From Flavobacteriaceae bacterium GSB9 (GTDB taxonomy: Bacteria > Bacteroidota > Bacteroidia > Flavobacteriales > Flavobacteriaceae): DNA of 64,000 bases. The position numbers and the translations under genes were made by a program. The DNA lies in assembly GCA_022749295.1 (NCBI GenBank), contig CP062007.1, positions 930,001 through 994,000 on the forward strand. The letters are read 5' to 3'. The first letter of the stretch is position 1. Each line of letters starts with the position of its first letter. The notes beneath the pieces were generated by a model, which worked only from the letters and a program-made list of their open reading frames with translations, did no database searches and had not been told where the DNA came from. Below, one piece after another: positions 43,301-51,617 of this stretch.

Positions 43301-46081
43301 TTAATTAACTTCAATTGAGTAGGTGCCCGACTTCAATTCTAAAACCACCATACCTGCTTCGTTTTCAAAATTCAACTCAGCTTTTTCCAATTTCGTTTTA
43401 TTCACTTTTACTTTTGAAGCCGAATCAGTTGGCAAGTACATTTCAGCTGTTGTATTAGGCGGAATGGTTACTTCCCAATCTAGTTTGTCTCTCTTCTTAT
43501 TCCAATGACTTTTTATAGTACCGTGGCTCGATTCGTAGGATGCATTTACAAAAGTTAGCCCTGCATCAAAATCGGGCTTCATAATAATTTCCTTGAAACC
43601 TGGATTGTCAGTGCTACTTTTTATTCCGGCCATATTTTCGTAATACCAAATCAATAAATCACCTAAAAGCATCACGTGGTTTTGCGAATTCATTTCGGGA
43701 TTGGCCGTATTGCCGTTCCACAATTCCCAAATGGTGGTGGCACCATTTTCCACCATATAGCCCCAACTTGGATAGGTTTTGTTCGATGCCAATTTGAAAG
43801 CCAAATCGCCACGACCAAACTCGGTTAAAGTGCGCATTAAAAACTGTATGCCAACAACGCCTGTGCTGACATGGCCATTTTTAACCACTTCGACTTGGTA
43901 AGCCATATTTTCGAAAACTTTTTTCTCCAAATCTTTAGGAACCATTCCAAAAGCTAAAGGCAACACATTGGCCGTTACCGTATTGTTTGCATAGCTGTAG
44001 GTTTCTTTATTGAGATATTTATTGTTGAAGGCGGTTTTTACACGCTCTGCTAATGCATCATAATAGCTGATATCCTGCGGATTTGCATCGGCTATTTTAG
44101 CGAATTTCTTCATCAACTGAAGCAAATGGTAATAAAACGCACTCGATAACACCTCACCATCGGTCAATCTCGATGGGTCTTTTGAGCGGATAATTTCCAA
44201 TGATTCTGGCGGTACGCACCAATCACCATATTTATCCTTCGTCATTAAATCGTTTTTCAGGTATTGTTGCTCCATATACAGCACCCATTTTTTCATAAAC
44301 GGATAATGATGGATAATACCTCTTTTATCGCCATATTGCTGATGCAACATATCGGCCACTTTTATATACGCCCCTTGCCAGGTTACGCCATCGCCATAAT
44401 AACGCCAAAATGCAGGTGCAACATCGGGAATGCCACCATCAAGCGTTTGTGAAAATTTAATATCATCCAGCCATTTGGCATACAGCGTTTGGTTATCGAA
44501 GAGAAAACTTTCACCATAAGCACCGGTGGTTCGGTCGCCTAACCAAGGCTGGCGTTCATTCCTTTGCGGACAATCAATAGGCATGCCTTTGTAATTTCCG
44601 TTGATGCCCCAAAACGCATTTTTAAAAATTTGGTTCATTGTTTCGTTTGAGCATTCAAATGAACCGGTAGTTTTTAAATTATCGTAAACTACTTTTCCTG
44701 TAAAATCGTCTAAACTGGGGTTGTAAGTATATCCAGAAATTTCCACAAAACGGAAACCATGAAATACAAAAGTGGGTTCCCACATTTCTTCACCTTCACC
44801 TTTTAAAATGTACTCGTCTGTAACTCGGGCGTCGCGCAAATTTGCTGTATAAAGCGTTCCATCTTCTTTTAAGGATTCGGCAAATTTCATGGTGATTTTA
44901 TCGCCTCGCTTACCTTTTACTTTTATTTGTAGCCAGCCTACCATGTTCTGACCCATATCTAAAATATAGCTACCTTTTGGAGTTTCTGTAATTGAAATCG
45001 GCATAACAGTATCCATCACCTTCATATTGGGTGTCATCTGAGCTTCTTGAAAACCTCCTGGTTCTTGCACCCACATCATGTTTATCCAATCACTATCATC
45101 AAAGCCTACTTTGTTCCAATTGGGCATCTCCATTCGGGCATCGTAAACCTCGCCATCATATTCATTATTGGCGCGAATGGGCCCATAAGGAGTAAACTTC
45201 CAACTCTCATCAGTTTTTATGCGCTCTTTAGAGCCGTCTTCATATTCTACAAATAGCTGCATGGCCATTTTTGGAAAACCAAAGGTTTTTATTTTATAAG
45301 GTTTGTATTCCTGTCGCATAGCGAAATAACGTCCGTTACCTAAAATAGTACCGATGACATTTTCTCCTTTTTGAAGTTGCGAAGTCACATCAAAAACATT
45401 GTACTTAACATTTTTTGTATAATCGGTAGGCACGGGAGCCAACACTTGGTCTCCTATTTTTTTACCATTAATATATAGTTCATAAAGGCCCATGCCCATC
45501 AAATAGACTTTGGCTTCCTTTACCTTTTTTTCTAGATTGATTTGCTTTCGAACATAGCGCGCCGAAAGTCGTGAAAACTGCCCAATACTATCCCCTTCAA
45601 ACAAGTGATTATTACCAATCCATCGTGTTGATTTCCATTCGGCATAACTTAAAATACCCATTGTCCAAAAAGCCGCTTCGCTCCACTCGGTTTCTCCTTT
45701 GTTGGTCCATACTTTCACTTTCCAATAGGCTTCATCCCGGCTATCCAAGACTTCGCCGTTGTAAACGATATTAATGGAAGCATTACTTTCCACTTTGCCC
45801 GAATCCCATAAATCAGCTATATTGTTTTTTAATTTTTCTGCAGAAGACGCCACTAAAATGTGGTAAGCGGTTTGCTCCACTTCTACTTGGTTGGTATCAA
45901 ATTGCCAACTCAACCTTGGATTTAACACATCGATTCCCAGAGGGTTGTTAAGCATTTCGCACTGAAGGTTATTAAGCTTAATATCTTTTTGGGCAAAAGC
46001 CGAAAGCGACATTAAAAAGGCAAATGCTATTGAAAGTAACTTTGCCATACTATATAGTTGAATCTTATTTAGTTTTTGCAT
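43301..46081 (-). CDS. GH78 alpha-L-rhamnosidase (copy 1)
   Basis: 926 residues with a signal peptide ending near SLSAFAQ (about residue 31). Domain order is an N-terminal fibronectin-like domain (LQCEMLNNPLGIDVLNPRLSW), the Bac_rhamnosid N and concanavalin-like domains (YVRKQINLEKKVKEAKVYLM; FNVTSQLQKGENVIGTILGN-type segment), an (alpha/alpha)6 catalytic barrel with MPIDCPQRNERQPWLGD near 500-516 and ENGATTIWELWNG near 800, then a C-terminal beta domain. GH78 enzymes release alpha-L-rhamnose by inversion. Rhamnose is present in RG-I and RG-II. The copy at 51618-54401 is a distinct paralogue, suggesting different rhamnosyl linkages. Confidence 0.93.
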   Translation of the reverse strand: MQKLNKIQLYSMAKLLSIAFAFLMSLSAFAQKDIKLNNLQCEMLNNPLGIDVLNPRLSWQFDTNQVEVEQTAYHILVASSAEKLKNNIADLWDSGKVESNASINIVYNGEVLDSRDEAYWKVKVWTNKGETEWSEAAFWTMGILSYAEWKSTRWIGNNHLFEGDSIGQFSRLSARYVRKQINLEKKVKEAKVYLMGMGLYELYINGKKIGDQVLAPVPTDYTKNVKYNVFDVTSQLQKGENVIGTILGNGRYFAMRQEYKPYKIKTFGFPKMAMQLFVEYEDGSKERIKTDESWKFTPYGPIRANNEYDGEVYDARMEMPNWNKVGFDDSDWINMMWVQEPGGFQEAQMTPNMKVMDTVMPISITETPKGSYILDMGQNMVGWLQIKVKGKRGDKITMKFAESLKEDGTLYTANLRDARVTDEYILKGEGEEMWEPTFVFHGFRFVEISGYTYNPSLDDFTGKVVYDNLKTTGSFECSNETMNQIFKNAFWGINGNYKGMPIDCPQRNERQPWLGDRTTGAYGESFLFDNQTLYAKWLDDIKFSQTLDGGIPDVAPAFWRYYGDGVTWQGAYIKVADMLHQQYGDKRGIIHHYPFMKKWVLYMEQQYLKNDLMTKDKYGDWCVPPESLEIIRSKDPSRLTDGEVLSSAFYYHLLQLMKKFAKIADANPQDISYYDALAERVKTAFNNKYLNKETYSYANNTVTANVLPLAFGMVPKDLEKKVFENMAYQVEVVKNGHVSTGVVGIQFLMRTLTEFGRGDLAFKLASNKTYPSWGYMVENGATTIWELWNGNTANPEMNSQNHVMLLGDLLIWYYENMAGIKSSTDNPGFKEIIMKPDFDAGLTFVNASYESSHGTIKSHWNKKRDKLDWEVTIPPNTTAEMYLPTDSASKVKVNKTKLEKAELNFENEAGMVVLELKSGTYSIEVN

Positions 46082-46119
46082 TTTTTTAAAATAAAATGAT
46101 TTTTTCGTCTTTTAATGAG

Positions 46120-46140
46120 AACCTGAAACGCTTTCAGGTT
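46120..46140. other. Perfect hairpin between GH78 and MGH1-like genes
   Basis: AACCTGAAA, a CGC loop, TTTCAGGTT: a nine-pair stem 12 bases downstream of the MGH1-like stop on the minus strand. No T tract follows, so mRNA protection is likelier than full termination. Its core CTGAAAC is shared with the 43181-43267 repeat. Confidence 0.6.
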
Positions 46141-46152
46141 TACAAATCCTGG

Positions 46153-47715
46153 TTATTCAGAAATCACTTTTTCCAAGGTCATGGATGAAGCGATTTCTTC
46201 ACCATTTCTAAACACACGTAATCCTTGTCCGCGATTATATTTCTCTCCTGTTTTATCCCATAAAATGGTTATAATATCACCGTGGTAGAGCACGTTGTCC
46301 AAACAAAACCAGTCCCATTTATCTTCTGGGATTAGAGGGTTTACTTCTATTTTTTCATCGGCACGCGGACGTAAACCAACAAGCCCTGTAATAATCAAGT
46401 CGTTAAAGGTTGAGTGGTTGTAATAACGGCTTCGTTCTCTATCGCCCATAAGCCAGTAGCCAGTGGTTTCATCTAAATACTCACCAATGTAGGGTCGACC
46501 ACGATAATATTGCGACTCCACGTACAAATTCATTTGTTTGAAATAATCATCTTTACCAACAATATCTTGGTCGTAATTATTTATAAGATTGGCCAAAGCG
46601 GTTAAGGTTTGTGAGGAGGCAAAAGGCCAAACTGCACCGTCCCACTCGCAGGTTCCTGTACCGTGACTTCTAAATCTTGGACTACGACGCTCGGCCGTTG
46701 TTAAACCAAAAGGTGCGGCAAACCCTTCTTCATCTTTGTACTGTTCCCAAGCTTTTTCGAAACCTTTATCTTCTGATGGCAAATTAAAATACCAAGGAAT
46801 AAATCCAATGGCTTCACGTACATTGGCCGAGGTATCTTTTTCGGTGAGCGTTTCAAAAAACGCATCGCCTTCATTCCATAATTTGGTTTCAACCAAGTTT
46901 TTAAGCGTATCGGCTTTGGCATCAAAATAGGCTGCTTTATCGGCATCACCTTTCATTTTTGCCATTGTAGACAAGGCTTCAGCATTAGCGTACATATAGC
47001 TGTTAATGGTTGGTCTTGCATTTTGTACATGACGGCCACCACTTAAGGATTCTTCCATGCCATCCTTTACATCGTGCTGCCAAAACAATCCGTCGGGACG
47101 TTGGCGCTCTTCTTCCCATTTAGCGTAATCTTCAACCAAATCGGGATACATATCCAGCAAATAGTCTTCGTCTTTATTTACCAAATATCGGTTATAAAGG
47201 GCGTCGGGCGTCCAGCTACTGAATTTGTGCAAACGCGCCATGGGGCCACCTTCATTTCCGCGATACCACAAATGCACATTTTGCTCAATATATTCTGGAT
47301 TGTGCACCCAACGGAATTCATAAATATGGTGCCCCAATGCACAGGCAATCAGGTTGTATTTATCGGCATACGACCGCTCAACCAAAAACTCGGTAATGGC
47401 GTAACCCTGCGGCGTATCGGTAATGTGTTTGCGCAAACTCCACCAACGGTAATAATACATTTCCTCGAAATTATCCTGCGGGCATTCGAAAAGCGGAATA
47501 TTTTTCTTCACCCAGCTCCAAGCACTGTCGTTCGGCACAGCTTTGGCGATGTTTTCATCTTCCATTCGGTTGAAATAATCTACATAATGTTTGTAGTCTT
47601 CAACGTTTAGAATTTGCGCGGAGTGGTCATTTTTTGTTGAAGTTGAACCACACCCCACCAAAGCGATTGTAAAAATTAAGAATGATATTTTGATATAAAT
47701 TGAATTAAACGTCAT
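46153..47715 (-). CDS. MGH1-like (GH63-clan) six-hairpin glycosidase lipoprotein
   Basis: 520 residues. The lipoprotein signal ends at the cysteine in IALVGCGST (residue about 22). The catalytic (alpha/alpha)6 barrel resembles the mannosylglycerate/GH63-type hydrolases: MYYYRWWSLRKHI near 86-98, FWQHDVKDGMEES near 206-218, INSYMYANAEAL, and GTGTCEWDGAVWPFASSQTL near 362-381. Asp and Glu in the QHDVKDGMEES and CEWDGAVWP motifs are the probable catalytic pair. Family members act on alpha-gluco- or alpha-manno-configured bonds and on other axial linkages. It lies between GH78 and GH95 genes, so a terminal sugar of a rhamnose- or fucose-containing side chain is the likely target. Confidence 0.8.
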   Translation of the reverse strand: MTFNSIYIKISFLIFTIALVGCGSTSTKNDHSAQILNVEDYKHYVDYFNRMEDENIAKAVPNDSAWSWVKKNIPLFECPQDNFEEMYYYRWWSLRKHITDTPQGYAITEFLVERSYADKYNLIACALGHHIYEFRWVHNPEYIEQNVHLWYRGNEGGPMARLHKFSSWTPDALYNRYLVNKDEDYLLDMYPDLVEDYAKWEEERQRPDGLFWQHDVKDGMEESLSGGRHVQNARPTINSYMYANAEALSTMAKMKGDADKAAYFDAKADTLKNLVETKLWNEGDAFFETLTEKDTSANVREAIGFIPWYFNLPSEDKGFEKAWEQYKDEEGFAAPFGLTTAERRSPRFRSHGTGTCEWDGAVWPFASSQTLTALANLINNYDQDIVGKDDYFKQMNLYVESQYYRGRPYIGEYLDETTGYWLMGDRERSRYYNHSTFNDLIITGLVGLRPRADEKIEVNPLIPEDKWDWFCLDNVLYHGDIITILWDKTGEKYNRGQGLRVFRNGEEIASSMTLEKVISE

Positions 47716-47728
47716 AGCTTTTTTAAAT

Positions 47729-50200
47729 TTATTTTCCGTAAAATGTGTACGTTTCTCCGGTCTTCATGGGCACATCGTACTCATAATACTTTGGTAATTT
47801 TAGTTTTTCGATATCGGCTTTTTCCGAAATAATCGGTTTTTTTACCTCCACTTCAAAAAATAACGGATTTAGGTTTTTCCCTTTGGCACGTTTCAATGCT
47901 TTTCCATTTGAAAATGTCAACGGGTTTTCAGAACGTAATCGACAATTACCATCAAATTTCGAGGTGATTTTCAAAACAGAAACTTTATTCTTTTTCCACG
48001 ATAAATCCAATTCGTATCCACCTCGAGCTTTTAAGCCAGTAATTTCGCCCTGGCTCCAAACACTCGGTAATGCTGGTAGTAAGTGAATGGCACTTTCATG
48101 ACTTTGCATTAACATTTCGGCGATGCCAGCCGTACAGCCAAAGTTACCATCAATTTGAAACGGTTGGTGTGCATCGAGCATATTCGGGTAGGTGCCGCCA
48201 CCATCTTTTTGGTCTGGCAATACCAAATGCAATTGGTCCTGGAGTAATTTGTAAGCATGGTCGCCATCCAACAATCGCGCCCAGAGGTTCACTTTCCAGC
48301 CCATAGACCAACCTGTGGATTCGTCGCCTCTAAACATTAAAGAGGTTTTGGCCGCCTGAAATAATTCTGGAGTCTTAAACGGTGAAATTTGATTGCTCGG
48401 AAACAAACCATATAAATGAGAAACATGACGATGGTGGTCTTCGGGGTCGTCCCAATCTATGAGCCACTCTTGTAACTGACCGTGTTTACCAACTTGCATT
48501 GGTGCCATTTTATCTAAGGCATTCTGAAGCTTTTTGGTGAAATCTTTATCTTTATTAAGAATTTTCGTGGCTTTCATGATATTGGTGAACAAATCGAAAA
48601 CCAACTGATTGTCCATAGTGGTTCCAGCTGCAATAGTGGATTTTCCGTCCTCGCCTGCATGGGTGTTCTCCGGAGAATTTGAAGGCACAATAACTAAATA
48701 CCCCGAATTAGGGTCTTTAATCATAAAATCTAAAAAGAACTCTGCCGCGCCTTTTAAAATTGGAAAAATTTCTTTTAAATAGGCTTTGTTTCCTGTGTAC
48801 AGATAACGCTCCCATAAATCCTGACACACCCAGGCTCCTCCGGTAGGCCACATACCTGATGCTGCCATATCAATGGGGCCGGTAATGCGCCAAATATCGG
48901 TATTGTGGTGTAGCACCCAACCATCGGCATCGTACATAATTCTTGCCGTTTCCTTTCCCGTTTCGGCCACTTCGCGTGCCAATTGGATGAACGGCTCGTG
49001 CATTTCTGTAAGGTTGGTTAATTCTGATGGCCAATAATTCATTTCAGCATTAATGTTCATCGTGTATTTACTTTCCCATGGTGGAAACAACATATCGTTC
49101 CAAATGCCCTGCAAGTTAGCAGGTTGACCACCGGGTTGCGAACAGGAAATGAGTAAATAACGACCAAACTGGAAATACATGGCTGCTAAATGCGGGTCGA
49201 ATTGACTATCGAATTTTTTGATACGCTTATCTGTTGTTTCTTTTGAAACATCCGTAATTCCTAAATCCAGCGTTACACGATTGAAAAATTTTTGATAATA
49301 GGCTACATGCGCCTTTTTTATACTTTCAAAATCATTCTCAATGGCTTTATCTAAAATCGATTTGCTCTTGGCAACATAATCTGCCGATATATCTTTGTAG
49401 TTTACAAAATTAGTGGCGATTGAAATGTATAATGTGACTTCATCGGCATTTTCAACGCTTAAAATACCGTTTCTAACCACTATTGTTCCGCCTTTGTTTT
49501 TAGCCGTCATACGCCCTTGAAACTTAACACGCCCCTTTTGACCTTCTACCGTACTGGACACCCCGGAAAGTGTGATTTGATTGTCTTCAGTAGTTGTTTT
49601 GGTTTTATCGAACGGACTGTTCATGAAGGTATTGAACGTTATCTGACCGGGTTTATCGGCACTCAATCGAACCACAATGACATCATCCTCAAAAGCGGTT
49701 AAAATCTCGCGTGTAAATGTAACACCATCCACAGTATATTTAACTTTAGCTGAGGCATTTTCAATATTTAAATCGCGATAGTAATCGGTATAATCTTGAT
49801 GACCCGGAAAGGAAATAAACACACTTCCAAACGTTTGGTACGGCATGCCGTTGTTGGTTTGCGAACGAATATCGGACGTGGCCAAGGCCTGTGCTTCGGC
49901 ATACTTGCCGTCAAAAATTAATTGGCGTACTTTAGGCAACGCCACCAAGGCTTTGTCGTGTGCATTACTGTTTGGCGAACCCGCCCAAATGGTTTCTTCG
50001 TTGAGCTGCAATCGTTCTATCGCAGGGTCTCCAAAAACCATGGCCCCCAAACGACCGTTGCCCAATGGCAGAGCTTCGTTCCAAATTTCGGCCGGCTCAT
50101 CGTACCAAAGTTTTAATTCTTTAGATAATTGGGCAGAAACCGTATGAATTCCTACTGTAAGTATGAAAAAATAAAAAAATAGCTTAGTCTTTTTTGTCAT
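47729..50200 (-). CDS. GH95 alpha-L-fucosidase / alpha-L-galactosidase
   Basis: 823 residues with a signal peptide (MTKKTKLFFYFFILTVGIHTVSAQ). N-terminal beta domain LWYDEPAEIWNEALPLGNGRLGA (quoted in part; about 30-50), a linker and an (alpha/alpha)6 barrel with the GH95 asparagines in TMNINAEMNYWPSEL near 385 and the catalytic Asp in IDGNFGCTAGIAEML near 690. GH95 inverting enzymes cleave alpha-1,2-L-fucose; some members cleave alpha-L-galactose, including one in the Bacteroides RG-II system. Both sugars occur in RG-II. The start overlaps the esterase stop by 17 bases, indicating co-translation with the esterase. Confidence 0.93.
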   Translation of the reverse strand: MTKKTKLFFYFFILTVGIHTVSAQLSKELKLWYDEPAEIWNEALPLGNGRLGAMVFGDPAIERLQLNEETIWAGSPNSNAHDKALVALPKVRQLIFDGKYAEAQALATSDIRSQTNNGMPYQTFGSVFISFPGHQDYTDYYRDLNIENASAKVKYTVDGVTFTREILTAFEDDVIVVRLSADKPGQITFNTFMNSPFDKTKTTTEDNQITLSGVSSTVEGQKGRVKFQGRMTAKNKGGTIVVRNGILSVENADEVTLYISIATNFVNYKDISADYVAKSKSILDKAIENDFESIKKAHVAYYQKFFNRVTLDLGITDVSKETTDKRIKKFDSQFDPHLAAMYFQFGRYLLISCSQPGGQPANLQGIWNDMLFPPWESKYTMNINAEMNYWPSELTNLTEMHEPFIQLAREVAETGKETARIMYDADGWVLHHNTDIWRITGPIDMAASGMWPTGGAWVCQDLWERYLYTGNKAYLKEIFPILKGAAEFFLDFMIKDPNSGYLVIVPSNSPENTHAGEDGKSTIAAGTTMDNQLVFDLFTNIMKATKILNKDKDFTKKLQNALDKMAPMQVGKHGQLQEWLIDWDDPEDHHRHVSHLYGLFPSNQISPFKTPELFQAAKTSLMFRGDESTGWSMGWKVNLWARLLDGDHAYKLLQDQLHLVLPDQKDGGGTYPNMLDAHQPFQIDGNFGCTAGIAEMLMQSHESAIHLLPALPSVWSQGEITGLKARGGYELDLSWKKNKVSVLKITSKFDGNCRLRSENPLTFSNGKALKRAKGKNLNPLFFEVEVKKPIISEKADIEKLKLPKYYEYDVPMKTGETYTFYGK

Positions 50201-51608
50201 GTTCTCTTAAATTTTTCTCTCCAAATAGCGCGTATAATTTATCAATGTCTTTTATGGCATTTTCGGGCAAGTTTTCTTCTTTGTTTCCAAAAACGTATAA
50301 GTTTTCATAGGGTTCAATTTCGCAAGATGATTCATCAATTTTACCCTGCTTATTGGTTACTCTTTTCAAATCCAGATTCAAATGCTTAGTCATAAATTGA
50401 TACATAGCCAATCGTTTTGAAAGTCCGTAATCGTGCCCCTCATTTTTAAAATGGGCATTTTTCAAAACCTCCTTTTTATCGTAAAAGCTATAGATTCTCT
50501 CTATAAAAGGAAACTCCACTTCGGGTACGTTTTTTGTCCAATCTTTTCCGTCAGAAATAATCAATTGAGGCTTTGGTGCAGCCATGGCAGCTATTTCTGC
50601 ATTATTGGTCCCATTAGCACATAAATGAATGCCACGTCCACTTTCGCATGGGCAACCACCCGAATGATTGGCCGATACCATAACTACGGGAACCGAAACG
50701 GAAACCCTATCGTCTAAGGCCGACAAAAACATGGTTTGCGAACCACCACCAGAGCCTCCGGTAATGCCAACTCTAGTACTATCAGCAAATTCTAAGATTG
50801 TGGCATAATCCAACAAACGCATACCGCTCAATACTTGAATAGTTGATGCAATACTGTTTCGGTGGGCCCACGACGGAAATTGTAACCTAGATTCACCCCA
50901 AGCAAACAAGTCGTAATTAATCACAATGGCTCCCATTTTGGCCAACATTGCGCAACGTATTTGTTCGCTTTCTCGGTAACGCCCATTACCAAAATGGCCG
51001 TTAGGGGTAATTACAATAGCTGATTTTTCAATTTGTGGATACGGTTTATAAATAGAACCCGTAGTGTAAACTCCGGGAAGAATTTCCAATCCGATATTTT
51101 CAATGCTATAACCGTCGTAAATCCTTTTTTCGGTTAAAATAGGCGCTGTATTGGGTGCGGGTGGTGCTTTATCCAAGCCAAAGGCACTTATCATGCACGA
51201 TTTGAGTTTGGTTTTGCGAGCTTTCCATTCTACCTTATCGTGATATAAATGCGACAAATACGACAAACGCTCCTCGGCGACATCTTCTGAAACCCGGTGG
51301 GCTTGAAATTTTCTAATTTCATAAACACCTCTACCATCGTTAAAAGCGACTAAATTGAAAGGCGCCAACACATTAGCCAGGCTGACCTCCAAATTACTTT
51401 GTTGAATACGCCAATCGCCGTATTCCAAAACCTTATCCTTAAGCAATTGGTCGTTATCCTTAACTTTAATATTAAAAATGGTTTCAATTTTTTTGATGGT
51501 TTCCGTAACTGGAACCGTAAAATTAGTATCTGAAGTTTGTGCTAATATTTGCTTGAAGCAAAATACAAGTAACAACAGACCAATTATATGTTTGTTTATT
51601 TTACACAT
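50184..51608 (-). CDS. Secreted alpha/beta-hydrolase esterase with N-terminal STN-like segment
   Basis: 474 residues with a signal peptide (residues 1-23, ending FKQILAQ). Residues about 35-100 read like an STN/DUF4974 secretin-type domain (IKKIETIFNIKVKDN then LEVSLANVLAPFNLVAFNDG and VYEIRK). The catalytic alpha/beta-hydrolase domain follows, with nucleophile Ser in GITGGSGGGSQTMF (near 284) and a likely catalytic His in NEGHDYGLS (near 393). An oxyanion-region VVMVSANHSGGCPCESG precedes CANGTNN. Such enzymes deacetylate or demethylate polysaccharides; acetyl and methyl esters decorate pectin and RG-II. The substrate ester is unknown. The STN-like prefix is unusual on an esterase. Confidence 0.8.
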   Translation of the reverse strand: MCKINKHIIGLLLLVFCFKQILAQTSDTNFTVPVTETIKKIETIFNIKVKDNDQLLKDKVLEYGDWRIQQSNLEVSLANVLAPFNLVAFNDGRGVYEIRKFQAHRVSEDVAEERLSYLSHLYHDKVEWKARKTKLKSCMISAFGLDKAPPAPNTAPILTEKRIYDGYSIENIGLEILPGVYTTGSIYKPYPQIEKSAIVITPNGHFGNGRYRESEQIRCAMLAKMGAIVINYDLFAWGESRLQFPSWAHRNSIASTIQVLSGMRLLDYATILEFADSTRVGITGGSGGGSQTMFLSALDDRVSVSVPVVMVSANHSGGCPCESGRGIHLCANGTNNAEIAAMAAPKPQLIISDGKDWTKNVPEVEFPFIERIYSFYDKKEVLKNAHFKNEGHDYGLSKRLAMYQFMTKHLNLDLKRVTNKQGKIDESSCEIEPYENLYVFGNKEENLPENAIKDIDKLYALFGEKNLREHDKKD

Positions 51609-51617
51609 AGACTCTTT

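Noticed and set aside
47074-47610. 178-residue plus-strand open frame
   Set aside because: It is antisense to the well-supported MGH1-like gene, with no signal, domain or start-site support; a composition shadow.
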